The position numbers were made by a program, and so were the translations under genes. Below, one piece after another: positions 8,873 to 17,715 of a stretch of 64,000 nucleotides of DNA. Each line of letters opens with the position of its first letter. Position 1 is the first letter of the stretch. The notes under the pieces were generated by a model. The model worked only from the letters and a program-made list of their open reading frames with translations. It was not told the origin of the DNA and ran no database searches. Origin of the DNA: Bog-473 sp963834405 (GTDB taxonomy: Bacteria; Actinomycetota; Acidimicrobiia; Acidimicrobiales; RAAP-2); contig CAWIBX010000007.1 of assembly GCA_963834405.1 (NCBI GenBank), forward strand, positions 1,116,001 to 1,180,000, read 5' to 3'.

Positions 8873-9240
8873 CGGCGCCCGCCCATGGCCGCGCCAACCT
8901 CGTCCAGGAGTTGCCGGGGGGCGACCGGCTTCATGAGATGGGAGAAGACCTTGTGCCCGACGCTCTGCTTGTCCGCTCCTTCGAAGCGGAAGGCCGACAT
9001 CAGAATGACCTGCGGCGGTGAGTCCAGGGCCTGAAGCACTTCAATGCCCGTCCGCCGGGGCATGCGGATGTCCACCAGGATCACACTCACACTGCCCGAC
9101 TTCAGGAGTTCGAGTGCCGCCTGGCCGTCCTCGGCCTCGACGACCGAGTACCCCGCGGCGCGCAGGATTTCGGCGACGGAGGTCCGGATCGGCTCCTCGT
9201 CGTCGACGACGAGGACGTCGGCCAGCATGATCCCGTTCAT
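8869..9240 (-). CDS. Stand-alone response regulator receiver protein
   Basis: A 123-residue CheY-like single receiver domain. The acidic pair is in 'VLVVDDEEPIR', the phospho-Asp in 'VILVDIRMPRRTG', the Thr/Ser switch in 'VILMSAF' and the Lys in 'LMKPVAP'. There is no output domain. The start overlaps the kinase stop (ATGA) and the stop overlaps the next gene, so kinase, receiver and REC-GGDEF-EAL are translated as one coupled unit. It may be a phosphorelay intermediate or a decoy for the kinase. Confidence 0.93.
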   Translation of the reverse strand: MNGIMLADVLVVDDEEPIRTSVAEILRAAGYSVVEAEDGQAALELLKSGSVSVILVDIRMPRRTGIEVLQALDSPPQVILMSAFRFEGADKQSVGHKVFSHLMKPVAPRQLLDEVGAAMGGRR

Positions 9241-10293
9241 GCCGGCACCTCCTCGGTGACGTCGGGCAGTCTAAGAGTGACACGGGCGCCGCCGTCGGGA
9301 ACGTTCTCCCGCGTGACCTGGCCGCCGTGGGCGTGCACGAGCCGCTGGACGATGGCCAGGCCCAGCCCGGTGCCACTGCTCCTCGTCGTGAAGAAGGGCT
9401 CAAAGACCTGCTCCAAGACCGACGTGTCCACCCCGCCGCCGGTGTCCACCACCACTAGGGTCACACCACCCGACCCGTTGTTGGAATGTGCTCCGAGGCG
9501 CAACGTCCCGCCGTCCGGCATGGCCTGATAGGCGTTGGTGACCAGGTTGGTCAGCACCTCCGCGAGTTGGCCGCGGTCGCCGACGATGTCGACGGGGGTC
9601 GACGTCGAGGTTCACGTCCACGTTGTCGGGGTTGGGCGTAGCCGTGAGCACCTCCTGGACGAGGTCGCGCACCTCTATTTCCGCCTTCACCGGCTCGCGC
9701 GGGCGGACGAACGCCGTCAAATCGTCGGCCATCGTCGTCGCCTTCGCCGTCTCGCGCTCGGCCAGGGAGAGGGACTTCTCTGCCGTCGGCGATATCTGAT
9801 CGCCCAGGTTGCCGCGCACGATGTAGGGCGAGTTCGTCACGGCGGCCAGGGGATTCCACAGCTCGTGGCCGATGACCGACGCCATTTCGCCGACCGCCGA
9901 CAACCGTTCGCTCCTGACCAGCGCGTCCTGGGTGTCCTTGAGCTCACGCAGCGGGGCGTTCAAGTCTGCCGTCCGCTCATCGACGAGTTCCTGGGCGTAG
10001 CGGTGACGCCGCTGCACCGTCTCGACGGTCAAGGTGACGATCAGGGCGATGAGCAGTCCGAGGACGAGGAGGACCAGGGGCCCGGAGGAGGCCAGACCCG
10101 AGACGAATCGCGTTCGGGGCGTGGCCACCAGTGTCCAGGTCACGCCACCGATCGCCAACGCCGTCGGCGAAGGGAATCGGCGAGGAGCCGTCATGTGCCT
10201 CTTAGCGGAGTGGACCCCGGGCATCGGACGACGCAGCACGGTCACGGGCGCACCGCCGCGCGCCGTGGGGTCTGCGGGTTGAAACAGCGCCAT
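9237..10293 (-). pseudogene. Membrane sensor histidine kinase with a frameshift and a CHASE-like remnant
   Basis: Two frames together make one kinase. The first (from ATG 10293, GGGAGG upstream) carries a short segment resembling the end of a CHASE sensor (IGGVTWTLVATP), one membrane helix (LVLLVLGLLIALIVTL), a coiled coil and the His box (GEMASVIGHELWNPLA; the usual Arg after HEL is Trp). It runs to 'DNVDVNLDVD'. The second frame (9237-about 9595) supplies 'LTNLVTNAYQAMPDGG', 'VVDTGGGVD' and 'SGTGLGLAIVQRLV', the N, G1 and G2 boxes. Dropping one base from the G5 run at 9594-9598 restores a single frame. The extracellular domain is missing, so the gene seems 5'-truncated too. It is either a true pseudogene or has a homopolymer sequencing error. 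Confidence 0.85.
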
Positions 10294-10398
10294 CTGCCTC
10301 CCCCAATAAGACGGGTCGCACCCCAGCCACCCGGTCTCCCTCCCCAAAAGTTTCGCACACCCGTTGCCACAATGTGCCCAGGGCGGTGCGAATTGTGC

Positions 10399-10414
10399 TC
10401 GAACAGTCGTTCGT
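10399..10414. promoter_or_regulatory. LexA/SOS-box-like palindrome
   Basis: TCGAAC-AGTC-GTTCGT matches 11 of the 12 defined bases of the mycobacterial LexA site TCGAAC(N4)GTTCGA. It lies about 105 bases upstream of the histidine-kinase start and sits inside a larger imperfect hairpin (GTGCTC at 10395 pairs with GAGCAC at 10416). Binding is not demonstrated. Confidence 0.4.
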
Positions 10415-10521
10415 TGAGCACTCAGGCTTTGGGGGTGTCCGAAAGGCGGGCATCGAGACCGGGACGAAATTGTGCAACCGTTGTCCGAGGGGCGCCCGGG
10501 ATCACTGTCGCTGCCGCCCGG

Positions 10522-11520
10522 TCAGGTCGGGTCGACCTTCCCGATGGCGCGGAACCACTCCAGCGTGCGGGCCAGGCCGTCGTCCAGGCTGATCGGGCTG
10601 TAGCCGAGCCGCTTGTAGGTCTTGGAATCCTCGAGGCGCTTGCGCTCCGGCGTCTGTCGCGCCGCCTTCTCCGCGATGGCGATCAGGGTCGGGCCGAACA
10701 CCTTCACCAGCTCGGGGTCGTCGGACGGCGGGACGTCGACCACGACGCGGTCCAGTCCGGCCAGCCGGCACAGGCGCGTGCACGCGTCCGCCGTGCTGAC
10801 GACGTCCTCGGGCCGGCCGTCGAGCATGTAGCGCTCCCCCGCCACGCCCTTGTCCAGCGCCCGGAGGCAACCCCGCGCGATGTCCTCGGCGAACACCCAA
10901 CTGACCGGGAAGGTCAGGTAGCGCTCCATCCGGCCCCGCACCGCCGCCAGCAGGGCCCGGTTGAAGCTCGTCATGCCCAGCGCGTTGCTCATCACCGGCG
11001 ACGGACCGTAAATGGCGCCGGGGTGCGCGCTCACCACGTCGCGCCCGGCTGCCGCCCGGGCCATCGCGTCGAGGAACGCGGCCATCTTGGTCACGGTGTA
11101 GGGGTCCTGGCTCGGGTGCTTGGAGACCGGCGCGTCCTCCCGGTCGAGCCCGCCGGCCGTGTCGAAGAACGTCCCCGTGCTCACGGCCACGACGCGGCCC
11201 AGATCCACCTTCTCCGCCGCGTCGAGCACGTTCTTGGTGCCGCCGACGTTCACCGCCTCGAAGTCGGCCATGTTCTGGCTCGCCCCGCCCAGCAACGCCG
11301 CGCAGTGGATCGCCGAATCAGCGCCCGTCGCCGCCTCCAGGACGGACTCGGGATCGGTGACGTCCCCCGGCACGATCTCCACCCCGAGCGCGGCCAGCGG
11401 CGCCGAGTCGGCCGTCTCGCGGCACAACGCGCGCACGGCGTCGCCCCGCTCCACCAGCAGCTTGCAGATGTTGGCGCCGGCGAGCCCCGTGGCCCCGGTC
11501 ACCAGGACCGTCTGGCTCAT
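10522..11520 (-). CDS. Extended SDR, NAD-dependent epimerase/dehydratase family
   Basis: A 332-residue extended SDR. 'VLVTGATGLAGANI' is the glycine-rich cofactor loop, 'AVSTGTFFD' holds the catalytic Ser/Thr and 'DPYTVTKMAAF' the Tyr-Lys pair. The pattern and length fit the dihydroflavonol-reductase / 3-beta-hydroxysteroid-dehydrogenase-like group; the substrate is unknown. The start overlaps the stop of the AhpD-like gene by four bases, so the two are co-transcribed. Confidence 0.85.
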   Translation of the reverse strand: MSQTVLVTGATGLAGANICKLLVERGDAVRALCRETADSAPLAALGVEIVPGDVTDPESVLEAATGADSAIHCAALLGGASQNMADFEAVNVGGTKNVLDAAEKVDLGRVVAVSTGTFFDTAGGLDREDAPVSKHPSQDPYTVTKMAAFLDAMARAAAGRDVVSAHPGAIYGPSPVMSNALGMTSFNRALLAAVRGRMERYLTFPVSWVFAEDIARGCLRALDKGVAGERYMLDGRPEDVVSTADACTRLCRLAGLDRVVVDVPPSDDPELVKVFGPTLIAIAEKAARQTPERKRLEDSKTYKRLGYSPISLDDGLARTLEWFRAIGKVDPT

Positions 11521-12146
11521 GCCGATGTCGTCGAAGCGGAAGACGCCACAGAAGACGCCGACTCCCTCACCGGCGTCTCGCTCACCGCGCTGTCCACTTG
11601 CTCAGCGCTGTACGGGATCACGGGCGGCCCATCTCCATACACGTCGAGCGTGTGGATGAAGCGGTGCAGCCCCATGGAGCCGGCACAGGCGAAGCCCAGC
11701 TCAATGATCTGGGCCGACGTGAAATGCTCACCCAGCCGCCGGTAGAACTCGTCGTCTATGGCGTGGTGGTCGGCGGACAGCAGGTCGAGGAACTCGACGG
11801 CCAGGCGCTCCTGCTCGTTCAACTCGGATCCCCCCGGCGACACGAGGCAAGCCACGTCCTCCTCGGTGATGGAGTCGTGCTTCCGCGACTGCATGCAGGG
11901 CTGGCACTCCCCCAGCTGGGCACTGCGGATCCGCAGCAGCTCCAGGATCCGGCCCCCGAGCAGGGACCCCGAGCCCATGGTCTTCCGGGCGGCGTTCGTC
12001 ATCAGGATCTGCTGCGTCTTGTAGGCGAAGATCTGGAGGGGTATCGGCGTGGCGTAGAGCCCGTCGGCCACCCCCTCCTCAATGATGCGGCGCGGTTCCG
12101 GCGCCAGCTCCTCCAGCGGAATGGGCTCGATCCTCGGCACAACCAC
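11517..12146 (-). CDS. AhpD-like / carboxymuconolactone decarboxylase family protein
   Basis: A 209-residue protein of the AhpD-like fold. The redox motif is 'GECQPCMQSRKHD', the Cys-x2-Cys plus His arrangement used by AhpD-type peroxidase reductants. The preceding 'LLGGRILELLRIRSAQ' is the typical lead-in helix. The C-terminal 25 residues are Ser/Ala-rich and probably disordered. It begins an operon with the extended SDR downstream and is divergent from the next SDR across a 41-base gap. It probably acts as a thiol-dependent reductase; the partner is not evident. Confidence 0.82.
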   Translation of the reverse strand: MVVPRIEPIPLEELAPEPRRIIEEGVADGLYATPIPLQIFAYKTQQILMTNAARKTMGSGSLLGGRILELLRIRSAQLGECQPCMQSRKHDSITEEDVACLVSPGGSELNEQERLAVEFLDLLSADHHAIDDEFYRRLGEHFTSAQIIELGFACAGSMGLHRFIHTLDVYGDGPPVIPYSAEQVDSAVSETPVRESASSVASSASTTSA

Positions 12147-12187
12147 CCCCGGTCCGCCCCCGCATCCATACGGAGGGCTCGCTCTCT

Positions 12188-13027
12188 ATGACGTCGCTAC
12201 TGTACTGGCACCCCATGCCGCTCGACCCCTCCTCCGTCCTCCTCACCGACCGCGTCGCCGTCGTGACCGGGGGCGGCTCGGGCATCGGGCGCGGCATCGC
12301 CAACGGGTTCGCCCGCTTCGGCGCCAAGGTCGCCATCTGGGAGCAGCACCCCGACACCGCCGAGGCGGCGGCCCAGGAGGTGGGCGGCCTGGGGATCCCG
12401 ACCGACGTACGCGACGCGGCCCAGGTCGACGCCGCGCTCGAGCGCACCGTCGCCGAGCTCGGTCCGGTGAGCATCCTCGTGAACAACGCCGGCGGCGTCT
12501 TCAACTCCCCTCTCCTCGAGACGTCGGAGAACGGCTGGGACGCGCTCTACCGCTCCAACCTCAAGCACGTCATCCTCTGCACCCAGCGGGTGGCGCGCGT
12601 CATAGTCGAGCACGGCATCGGCGGCAGCATCATGAGCGTGACCTCCATCGAGGGCGTGCGGGCCGCGCCCGGCTACGCCGCCTACGCCGCCGCCAAGGCC
12701 GGCGTCATCAACTACACCAAGACCGCGGCGCTGGAGCTGGCCCTCCACGGCATCCGGGTCAACGCGCTCGCCCCGGACATCACCTGGACGGAGGGCCTCG
12801 CCAACATCACCTCCGACTCGGAGGCGGTCCGGGAACGGTTCGGGCACACCGTGCCCATGGGCCGGGCCGGCGACGTCGACGAGATGGCGGGCGCCGCCAT
12901 CTTCCTCGCCGGCGACCTCTCCAGCTACGTCACCGGCCAGACCATCCACGTCGACGGGGGAACCCAGGCCGCCAGCGGCTGGTACCACCACCCCGAGACG
13001 GGCGCCTACTCCCTCGGGCCGACCTAG
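12188..13027 (+). CDS. SDR family oxidoreductase
   Basis: A 279-residue classical SDR. It shows TGGGSGIGRGIA (cofactor), 'LVNNAGG', 'IMSVTSIEG' (Ser) and 'YAAYAAAKAGVINY' (Tyr-Lys). The ATG at 12188 has GGAGGG ten bases upstream; a second ATG at 12215 is also possible and would shorten the protein by nine residues. The ending 'TIHVDGGTQAASGWYHHPETG' is seen in actinobacterial SDRs annotated as 3-oxoacyl-ACP-reductase-like. The substrate is unknown. Confidence 0.87.
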   Translation: MTSLLYWHPMPLDPSSVLLTDRVAVVTGGGSGIGRGIANGFARFGAKVAIWEQHPDTAEAAAQEVGGLGIPTDVRDAAQVDAALERTVAELGPVSILVNNAGGVFNSPLLETSENGWDALYRSNLKHVILCTQRVARVIVEHGIGGSIMSVTSIEGVRAAPGYAAYAAAKAGVINYTKTAALELALHGIRVNALAPDITWTEGLANITSDSEAVRERFGHTVPMGRAGDVDEMAGAAIFLAGDLSSYVTGQTIHVDGGTQAASGWYHHPETGAYSLGPT

Positions 13028-13158
13028 CGCTGCGGCGGGGACGTTCATTCGCGATCCCTCGAGTTCTCAGGGTGGCCTTAGCACGTTCCCAGGGAGATCT
13101 GGAGGCCGAATGGGACACTGGCCGTCGGCGGCCTCGGAGGCCCCTTGGGAGGTAGACG

Positions 13159-13881
13159 ATGCGCTTGATCCGGTCGATGCGCCGCCACTGGGGGCGCTGG
13201 CTGATCGGCGCCATCGTGGTCGTCGCCCTCGTGGTGGTCGGGGGACCGTTCGTGTTCTTCCATTTCATCGAGGGCCCGGCTCCGCCCCCGCTCAGCCTGT
13301 CGTCGGAGGGGTCCACGACCGTCCCCAGGGGAGCAACGACGACCTCCGGCACACCGGCGGCGCTGAACGGCGTCTGGGACGTGACGACCGGCTCGCAGGC
13401 CGGCTACCGGGTGCAGGAGATCCTGTTCGGCCAGTCCCATACCGCGGTCGGCCGGACCACCGCCGTGACCGGGAACCTGACCATCTCCACCACCACGGTC
13501 ACCGACGGGCGGTTCTCGGTCGACCTGACCAAGGTGACCAGCGACGAGTCCCTTCGAGACGAGCAGTTCCAAGGCCGGATCATGGATACAGCGACGTACC
13601 CGACGGCGACGTTCGTCCTGACCCGGCCGATAAGCCTGGGAAAGGTCCCCGCCGAGGGTGTGGAGATAAGCGAGCAGGCCACCGGCACCCTCACCATGCA
13701 CGGCGTGACCCGGCCGGTCACCTTCCATCTCACCGCCCGGCGCTCGGGCGACCTCATAGAGGTCAGCGGCTCCATTCCGATCACCTTCGCCGACTGGAAC
13801 ATCGCCAACCCCAGCGGCGGCCCAGCCGAGACCGGCAACACCGGGATCATGGAGTTCCTGATCAACCTGGTCCACGGCTAG
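13159..13881 (+). CDS. YceI-family lipid-binding protein, membrane-anchored
   Basis: A 240-residue protein with one N-terminal membrane helix (WLIGAIVVVALVVVGGPFVFF), then a Pro/Thr linker, then a YceI lipocalin-like beta-barrel (about 70-240). 'GVWDVTTGSQAGYRV', 'GRFSVDLTKVTSDESLRDEQF' (split) and 'PTATFVLT' are characteristic. YceI proteins bind polyisoprenoid-type lipids outside the cytoplasmic membrane. GGGAGG precedes the ATG at a normal distance. The gene stands alone and converges on the SDR at 13904. Confidence 0.9.
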   Translation: MRLIRSMRRHWGRWLIGAIVVVALVVVGGPFVFFHFIEGPAPPPLSLSSEGSTTVPRGATTTSGTPAALNGVWDVTTGSQAGYRVQEILFGQSHTAVGRTTAVTGNLTISTTTVTDGRFSVDLTKVTSDESLRDEQFQGRIMDTATYPTATFVLTRPISLGKVPAEGVEISEQATGTLTMHGVTRPVTFHLTARRSGDLIEVSGSIPITFADWNIANPSGGPAETGNTGIMEFLINLVHG

Positions 13882-13903
13882 CGCAGCCGGCTCCGGCCAG
13901 ATT

Positions 13904-14698
13904 TCAGCCGTCCCCGCCCAACCCGACGTGGGCCGACATCCCGCCGTCCACCGCGAGCATCTGCCCGGTGATGTAGCGGGACTCCTCGGACGCCAGGAAG
14001 ACGACGACCTCGGCGATGTCCTCGGGCTGCCCCACGTACGGCGTCAGCGTGGCCTTCCCGAGGCCGGCCAGCATCTTCTCGTCCAGGTGGGCGCGCACGG
14101 CGTCGGTCAGGACGAGCCCCGGCAGGATCGTGTTGGCCCGGATGCCCTGCTTCCCGTGGCTCGTGGCCACGTACATGGTGAGCGCGTTCACCCCGGCCTT
14201 GGAGACCCCGTAGGCGGTCCGGGTGCGGTCGCCCTTGAGCGACGCGCCGGAGGACATGTTGATGATCGAACCACCGCCGCCGCGGACCATCATCGGCACG
14301 GCGTGCTTGCACATGAGCATCTGGCTGCGGAGGTTGACGGCCAGGGTCCGCTCCCACACCTCGAGCGAGAGCTCCGTGACCGCGGTGTCGCCGTGGAGGA
14401 AGTCCGAGTCGGTCAACGCCGCGTTGTTGTGGAGGACGTCCAGCCGGCCGAAGCGTGACGCCGCCCCCGCCACGACTGCCGCCACCTGCGCCTCGTCGGA
14501 CAGGTCGGCCTGCCAGACCGCCGCGTCGCCGCCCGCTGCCGTGATCCCGTCCGCCACGCCAGCCGCCGCCCCCTCGTCGATGTCCACGACCAATACCGCC
14601 GCGCCCTCACGGGCCAGCGCCCGCGCCGACGCGCCACCGATGCCGCCGCCCCCGCCGGTGACGATCGACGTCTTGCCGGCCAGCCGGCCCCTGCTCAT
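13904..14698 (-). CDS. SDR family oxidoreductase
   Basis: A 264-residue classical SDR with TGGGGGIGGASA (cofactor), 'VLHNNAAL', 'IINMSSGAS' (Ser) and 'YGVSKAGVNALT' (Tyr-Lys). The ending 'MLAVDGGMSAHVGLGGDG' matches the group often annotated as 3-ketoacyl-ACP or glucose dehydrogenase-like SDRs. It is downstream of the secreted repeat gene at 14744 on the same strand, 45 bases apart. No pathway context is visible. Confidence 0.88.
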   Translation of the reverse strand: MSRGRLAGKTSIVTGGGGGIGGASARALAREGAAVLVVDIDEGAAAGVADGITAAGGDAAVWQADLSDEAQVAAVVAGAASRFGRLDVLHNNAALTDSDFLHGDTAVTELSLEVWERTLAVNLRSQMLMCKHAVPMMVRGGGGSIINMSSGASLKGDRTRTAYGVSKAGVNALTMYVATSHGKQGIRANTILPGLVLTDAVRAHLDEKMLAGLGKATLTPYVGQPEDIAEVVVFLASEESRYITGQMLAVDGGMSAHVGLGGDG

Positions 14699-14743
14699 CG
14701 CCGCACGCTACCGGAACAGGGGTCTCCACCCCCGGGACACGCC

Positions 14744-16021
14744 CTACGCCGCCGACCCCCAGAAGGGCGCGTCGCCGAACGCGAACGCCCCGCCGTCCGC
14801 CGTGACCATCCAGTAGCCCCGACCGTCGTTGGTGGCCGCCATCCCCTGGACCGGGGCGTTCAGCACGATGCTCCCGAGCGACCCCTCGAAGGTCGCGTCG
14901 AACGAGAAGACGCCCCCGTCGCTGGCGACGAGCCAGTACCCGCCCAGGCCGTTGCCCGCCATGCCGACGACCGGCTTGTTGAGGTGGGTGCCGCCCATGG
15001 AGCCCCAGAAGTGGGCGTCGCCCAAGGTGAAGACGCCGCCGTCCGCGGCGACCAGCCAATAGCCCTTCCCGTCCTGGCTCGCTGCGATGCCCACCACGGG
15101 CTGGTTCAGCGACGCTCCCGGCGGCAGCACGCCGGGGACCGACCCGTAGAACGCGGCGTCCCCGAAGGCGTAGACGCCGCCGTCCGCCGCGGCCAGCCAG
15201 TAGCCGCCGTGGTCCGGCGTCGAGGCGATGCCGACGATGGGCGCGTTCAACGGCGTGGCGCCCAGGGACCCGTAGAAGGGCGCCCCGTAGGCGAACACGC
15301 CGCCGTCCGCGCCGGCCACCCAGTAGCCGCCGCCGCCTGCGCTGGCGACACCGACGACGGCGACGTCGGTGAGCGGCATGCCGAGATTCGTCGCGCTCCC
15401 GAACGGACTGATCAGGCCGTCCCGCTGCACCAGCCAGTAGCCGAGGTTGCCGTCGGCGCCCGCCATCCCGACGTAGGACCCGGGATCGGGAAAGAAGAGG
15501 AACGGCGAGTGGAGCAGCGAATTGCTGACGTTCCCGAAATTGCTGCAGGGCGCTAGGCCCAGGATGGTTGTTGGTGTGGACACGGTCCCGGCGGTCGGGC
15601 TCGACGCGGTGAAGTCGTACGGCAACGTCGCCGGATCGGCGCACGGCGGCGAAAAGACCCACACGATGGTCGGCGCCGGTGCGCCCGGCAGGAAGCTCAC
15701 CGTGACCGGTGCGGGCACCCCGTTGCCAGTGACGTTGCCCGGCCGTGTCCCCCCCGACGTTGCGATGGTCCCGGTGACGGCGATCCTCGCGTTGCACGCC
15801 TCACCGGGGACGGTCGGCACGGCGGGGACGATGAAGACGAAGCTGCCCGCTGTGCCCTGCACCTGCGGCGTCCCGAGGGCCACGCCGCACCCAGTCGCGC
15901 CGGCCGGTGCGGCGCGCAACTCCAGGGCGACGGAGGCGACCGTCAGAGTGCCGCCGGCGAGGGCGAGTGCGGCGACCATCCGCCCGATCCCACCCCGAAG
16001 CTGGAACGACGACGGGGCCAT
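14744..16021 (-). CDS. Secreted YWLVAADGG-repeat protein (copy 2 of a tandem pair)
   Basis: A 425-residue exported protein. The signal peptide (MAALALAGGTLTVASVAL) ends near 'AAPAGATG'. A unique N-terminal domain follows (about 40-180, starting 'GCGVALGTPQ', with several Cys and 'PGEACNARIAVTGTI'). The C-terminal half is seven ~36-residue units such as 'GKGYWLVAADGGVFTLGDA'. GGAGG abuts the ATG at 16027, so the ATG at 16021 is preferred. It is a close paralogue of the next gene at 16254. The repeated DGG-(V/I)-(F/Y)-x-(F/Y)-(G/D) pattern suggests a beta-propeller or beta-solenoid. The function is unknown. Confidence 0.85.
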   Translation of the reverse strand: MAPSSFQLRGGIGRMVAALALAGGTLTVASVALELRAAPAGATGCGVALGTPQVQGTAGSFVFIVPAVPTVPGEACNARIAVTGTIATSGGTRPGNVTGNGVPAPVTVSFLPGAPAPTIVWVFSPPCADPATLPYDFTASSPTAGTVSTPTTILGLAPCSNFGNVSNSLLHSPFLFFPDPGSYVGMAGADGNLGYWLVQRDGLISPFGSATNLGMPLTDVAVVGVASAGGGGYWVAGADGGVFAYGAPFYGSLGATPLNAPIVGIASTPDHGGYWLAAADGGVYAFGDAAFYGSVPGVLPPGASLNQPVVGIAASQDGKGYWLVAADGGVFTLGDAHFWGSMGGTHLNKPVVGMAGNGLGGYWLVASDGGVFSFDATFEGSLGSIVLNAPVQGMAATNDGRGYWMVTADGGAFAFGDAPFWGSAA

Positions 16022-16169
16022 GGGCATCCTCCTTGCTCACACCGACCGATCGCGCGGCGGCGCCTGTACCGGCCCGGTGCCCGCGTCCACTCCCCGTGGG
16101 TCGAGCCGTGCCTCGGAGACGGGCTGCTCCCGGTACCCCGGAGTTCGAGCGTACTCAACGGCAACGCGC

Positions 16170-16193
16170 AAAGGGCGGGTCGCCCCGCCCTTT
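16170..16193 (-). terminator. Intrinsic terminator of the 16254-17528 gene
   Basis: AAAGGGCGGG and CCCGCCCTTT pair perfectly around a 4-base loop. The hairpin lies about 60 bases beyond the stop of the minus-strand repeat gene and before the start of its paralogue, so it would separate the two transcription units. Confidence 0.7.
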
Positions 16194-16253
16194 TCCGCCT
16201 ATCGACGCGGGGGCCTCAAGAGCACTGAACGGAACCGGCCGGGCGCCGTCAGG

Positions 16254-17528
16254 TTACGCCGCCGACCCCCAGAACGGTGCGTCGCCGAACGCGAACGCCC
16301 CGCCGTCGGCCGTGACCATCCAGTAGCCGTGCCCGTCGTTGGTGGCCGCCATCCCCTCGACGGGTGCGTTCAGCACGATGCCCCCGGTTGACCCGTAGAA
16401 CGTCGCGTTGAACGAGAACACGCCCCCGTCGCTGGCGACGAGCCAGTACCCGCCCAGGCCGTTGCCGGCCATACCGACGACGGGCTTGTTCAAGTGCACG
16501 CCGCCCATGGAGCCCCAGAAGTGGGCGTCGCCGAAGGTGAAGACGCCGCCGTCCGCGGCCACCATCCAGTAGCCATGTCCGTCCTGGCTCGATGCGATGC
16601 CCACCACGGGCTGGTTCAGCGACGCTCCCGGCGGCAGCACCCCGGGCACCGAGCCATAGAAGGCGGCGTCCCCGAAGGCGTAGACCCCGCCGTCGGCCGC
16701 GGCCAGCCAGTAGCCGCCGTGGTCCGGCGTCGATGCGATGCCGACGATCGGCGCGTTCAACGGCGTGGCGCCCATGGACCCGTAGAAAGGCGCGCCATAG
16801 GCGAACACCCCACCGTCCGCCGTGGCGACCCAGTACCCGCCGCCGCCCGCGCTGGCGACGCCGACCGCGGAGACGTTGCCGAAAGGCATGCCGGTGTCCG
16901 TGGCCGAACCGAACGGGCTGACGCCACCGCCGCGCTGGACTAGCCAGTAGCCGAGGTTGCCGTCTGCGCCCGCCATGGCGACATAGCTCCCCGGGTTGGG
17001 GACGAGGACGATCGGCGGGTTCAGCGTCGAGCTGGTGATGTTCCCGAAGGAGCTGCAGGGCGAGACCGGCGAGATCGGCACCGACGTCGTGGCGCCCCCC
17101 GGGCTCGATGCGAAGAAGTCGTACGCCAAGGTCGCCGGGTCGGCGCAGTGCGGTGACCACTGCCAGAGAATGTCCGGCCCGGGCTCACCGGGAAGGAAGC
17201 TCACGGTGATGCTGGCCGGCGTCCCGTTCCCCACGACGTTGCCCGGCCGCGTCCCCCCGGAGGTGGCGATGGTGCCGGTGACGGCGATCCTCGCGTTGCA
17301 TGCCTCACCGGGGACGGTGGGGATGGCCGGAACGGAGAAGACGAGGCTGCCGAGAGCTCCCTCCAACTGCGGCGTCCCGAGCGCCACGCCACACCCGGAG
17401 GCGCCGGCTGGGGCGGCGGTCATCGCCGTGAGGGCGATGCTGGCGACGGTGAGGGTGCCGGCAGCGACAGCGAGCGCAGCGGCGGTCCGTCCGATCCGAC
17501 CCCGGAGGTACGAGAGCAACGCGGACAT
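16254..17528 (-). CDS. Secreted YWLVAADGG-repeat protein (copy 1 of a tandem pair)
   Basis: A 424-residue paralogue of the protein at 14744 with the same layout: signal peptide (ALAVAAGTLTVASIALTAM), a Cys-containing N-terminal domain beginning 'GCGVALGTPQLEGALGS', and seven repeats ending 'GDAPFWGSAA', identical to the ending of its neighbour. The start at 17528 has a clear AAGGAGGG ribosome site; the frame stays open further upstream but without a signal peptide. The paralogues differ mainly in the second and sixth repeats. Tandem duplication is the simplest origin. An intrinsic terminator follows. Confidence 0.87.
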   Translation of the reverse strand: MSALLSYLRGRIGRTAAALAVAAGTLTVASIALTAMTAAPAGASGCGVALGTPQLEGALGSLVFSVPAIPTVPGEACNARIAVTGTIATSGGTRPGNVVGNGTPASITVSFLPGEPGPDILWQWSPHCADPATLAYDFFASSPGGATTSVPISPVSPCSSFGNITSSTLNPPIVLVPNPGSYVAMAGADGNLGYWLVQRGGGVSPFGSATDTGMPFGNVSAVGVASAGGGGYWVATADGGVFAYGAPFYGSMGATPLNAPIVGIASTPDHGGYWLAAADGGVYAFGDAAFYGSVPGVLPPGASLNQPVVGIASSQDGHGYWMVAADGGVFTFGDAHFWGSMGGVHLNKPVVGMAGNGLGGYWLVASDGGVFSFNATFYGSTGGIVLNAPVEGMAATNDGHGYWMVTADGGAFAFGDAPFWGSAA

Positions 17529-17715
17529 GAGCACCCTCCTTCGTCTGCCGCCGCTCATTTCATACCCCCAGTTCCAGCGCACCCCAACGAGCCACGTAAT
17601 TGGGCAGGTCACCCCGCCTTTCTGCCACACATCGACAAGGGGGCATGCAACCTGCGGTCTGGGTAGGGTGCACCTCGAACCAGCCCGGCGAGCCGGAGGC
17701 GAGCGAGGAGGAACG

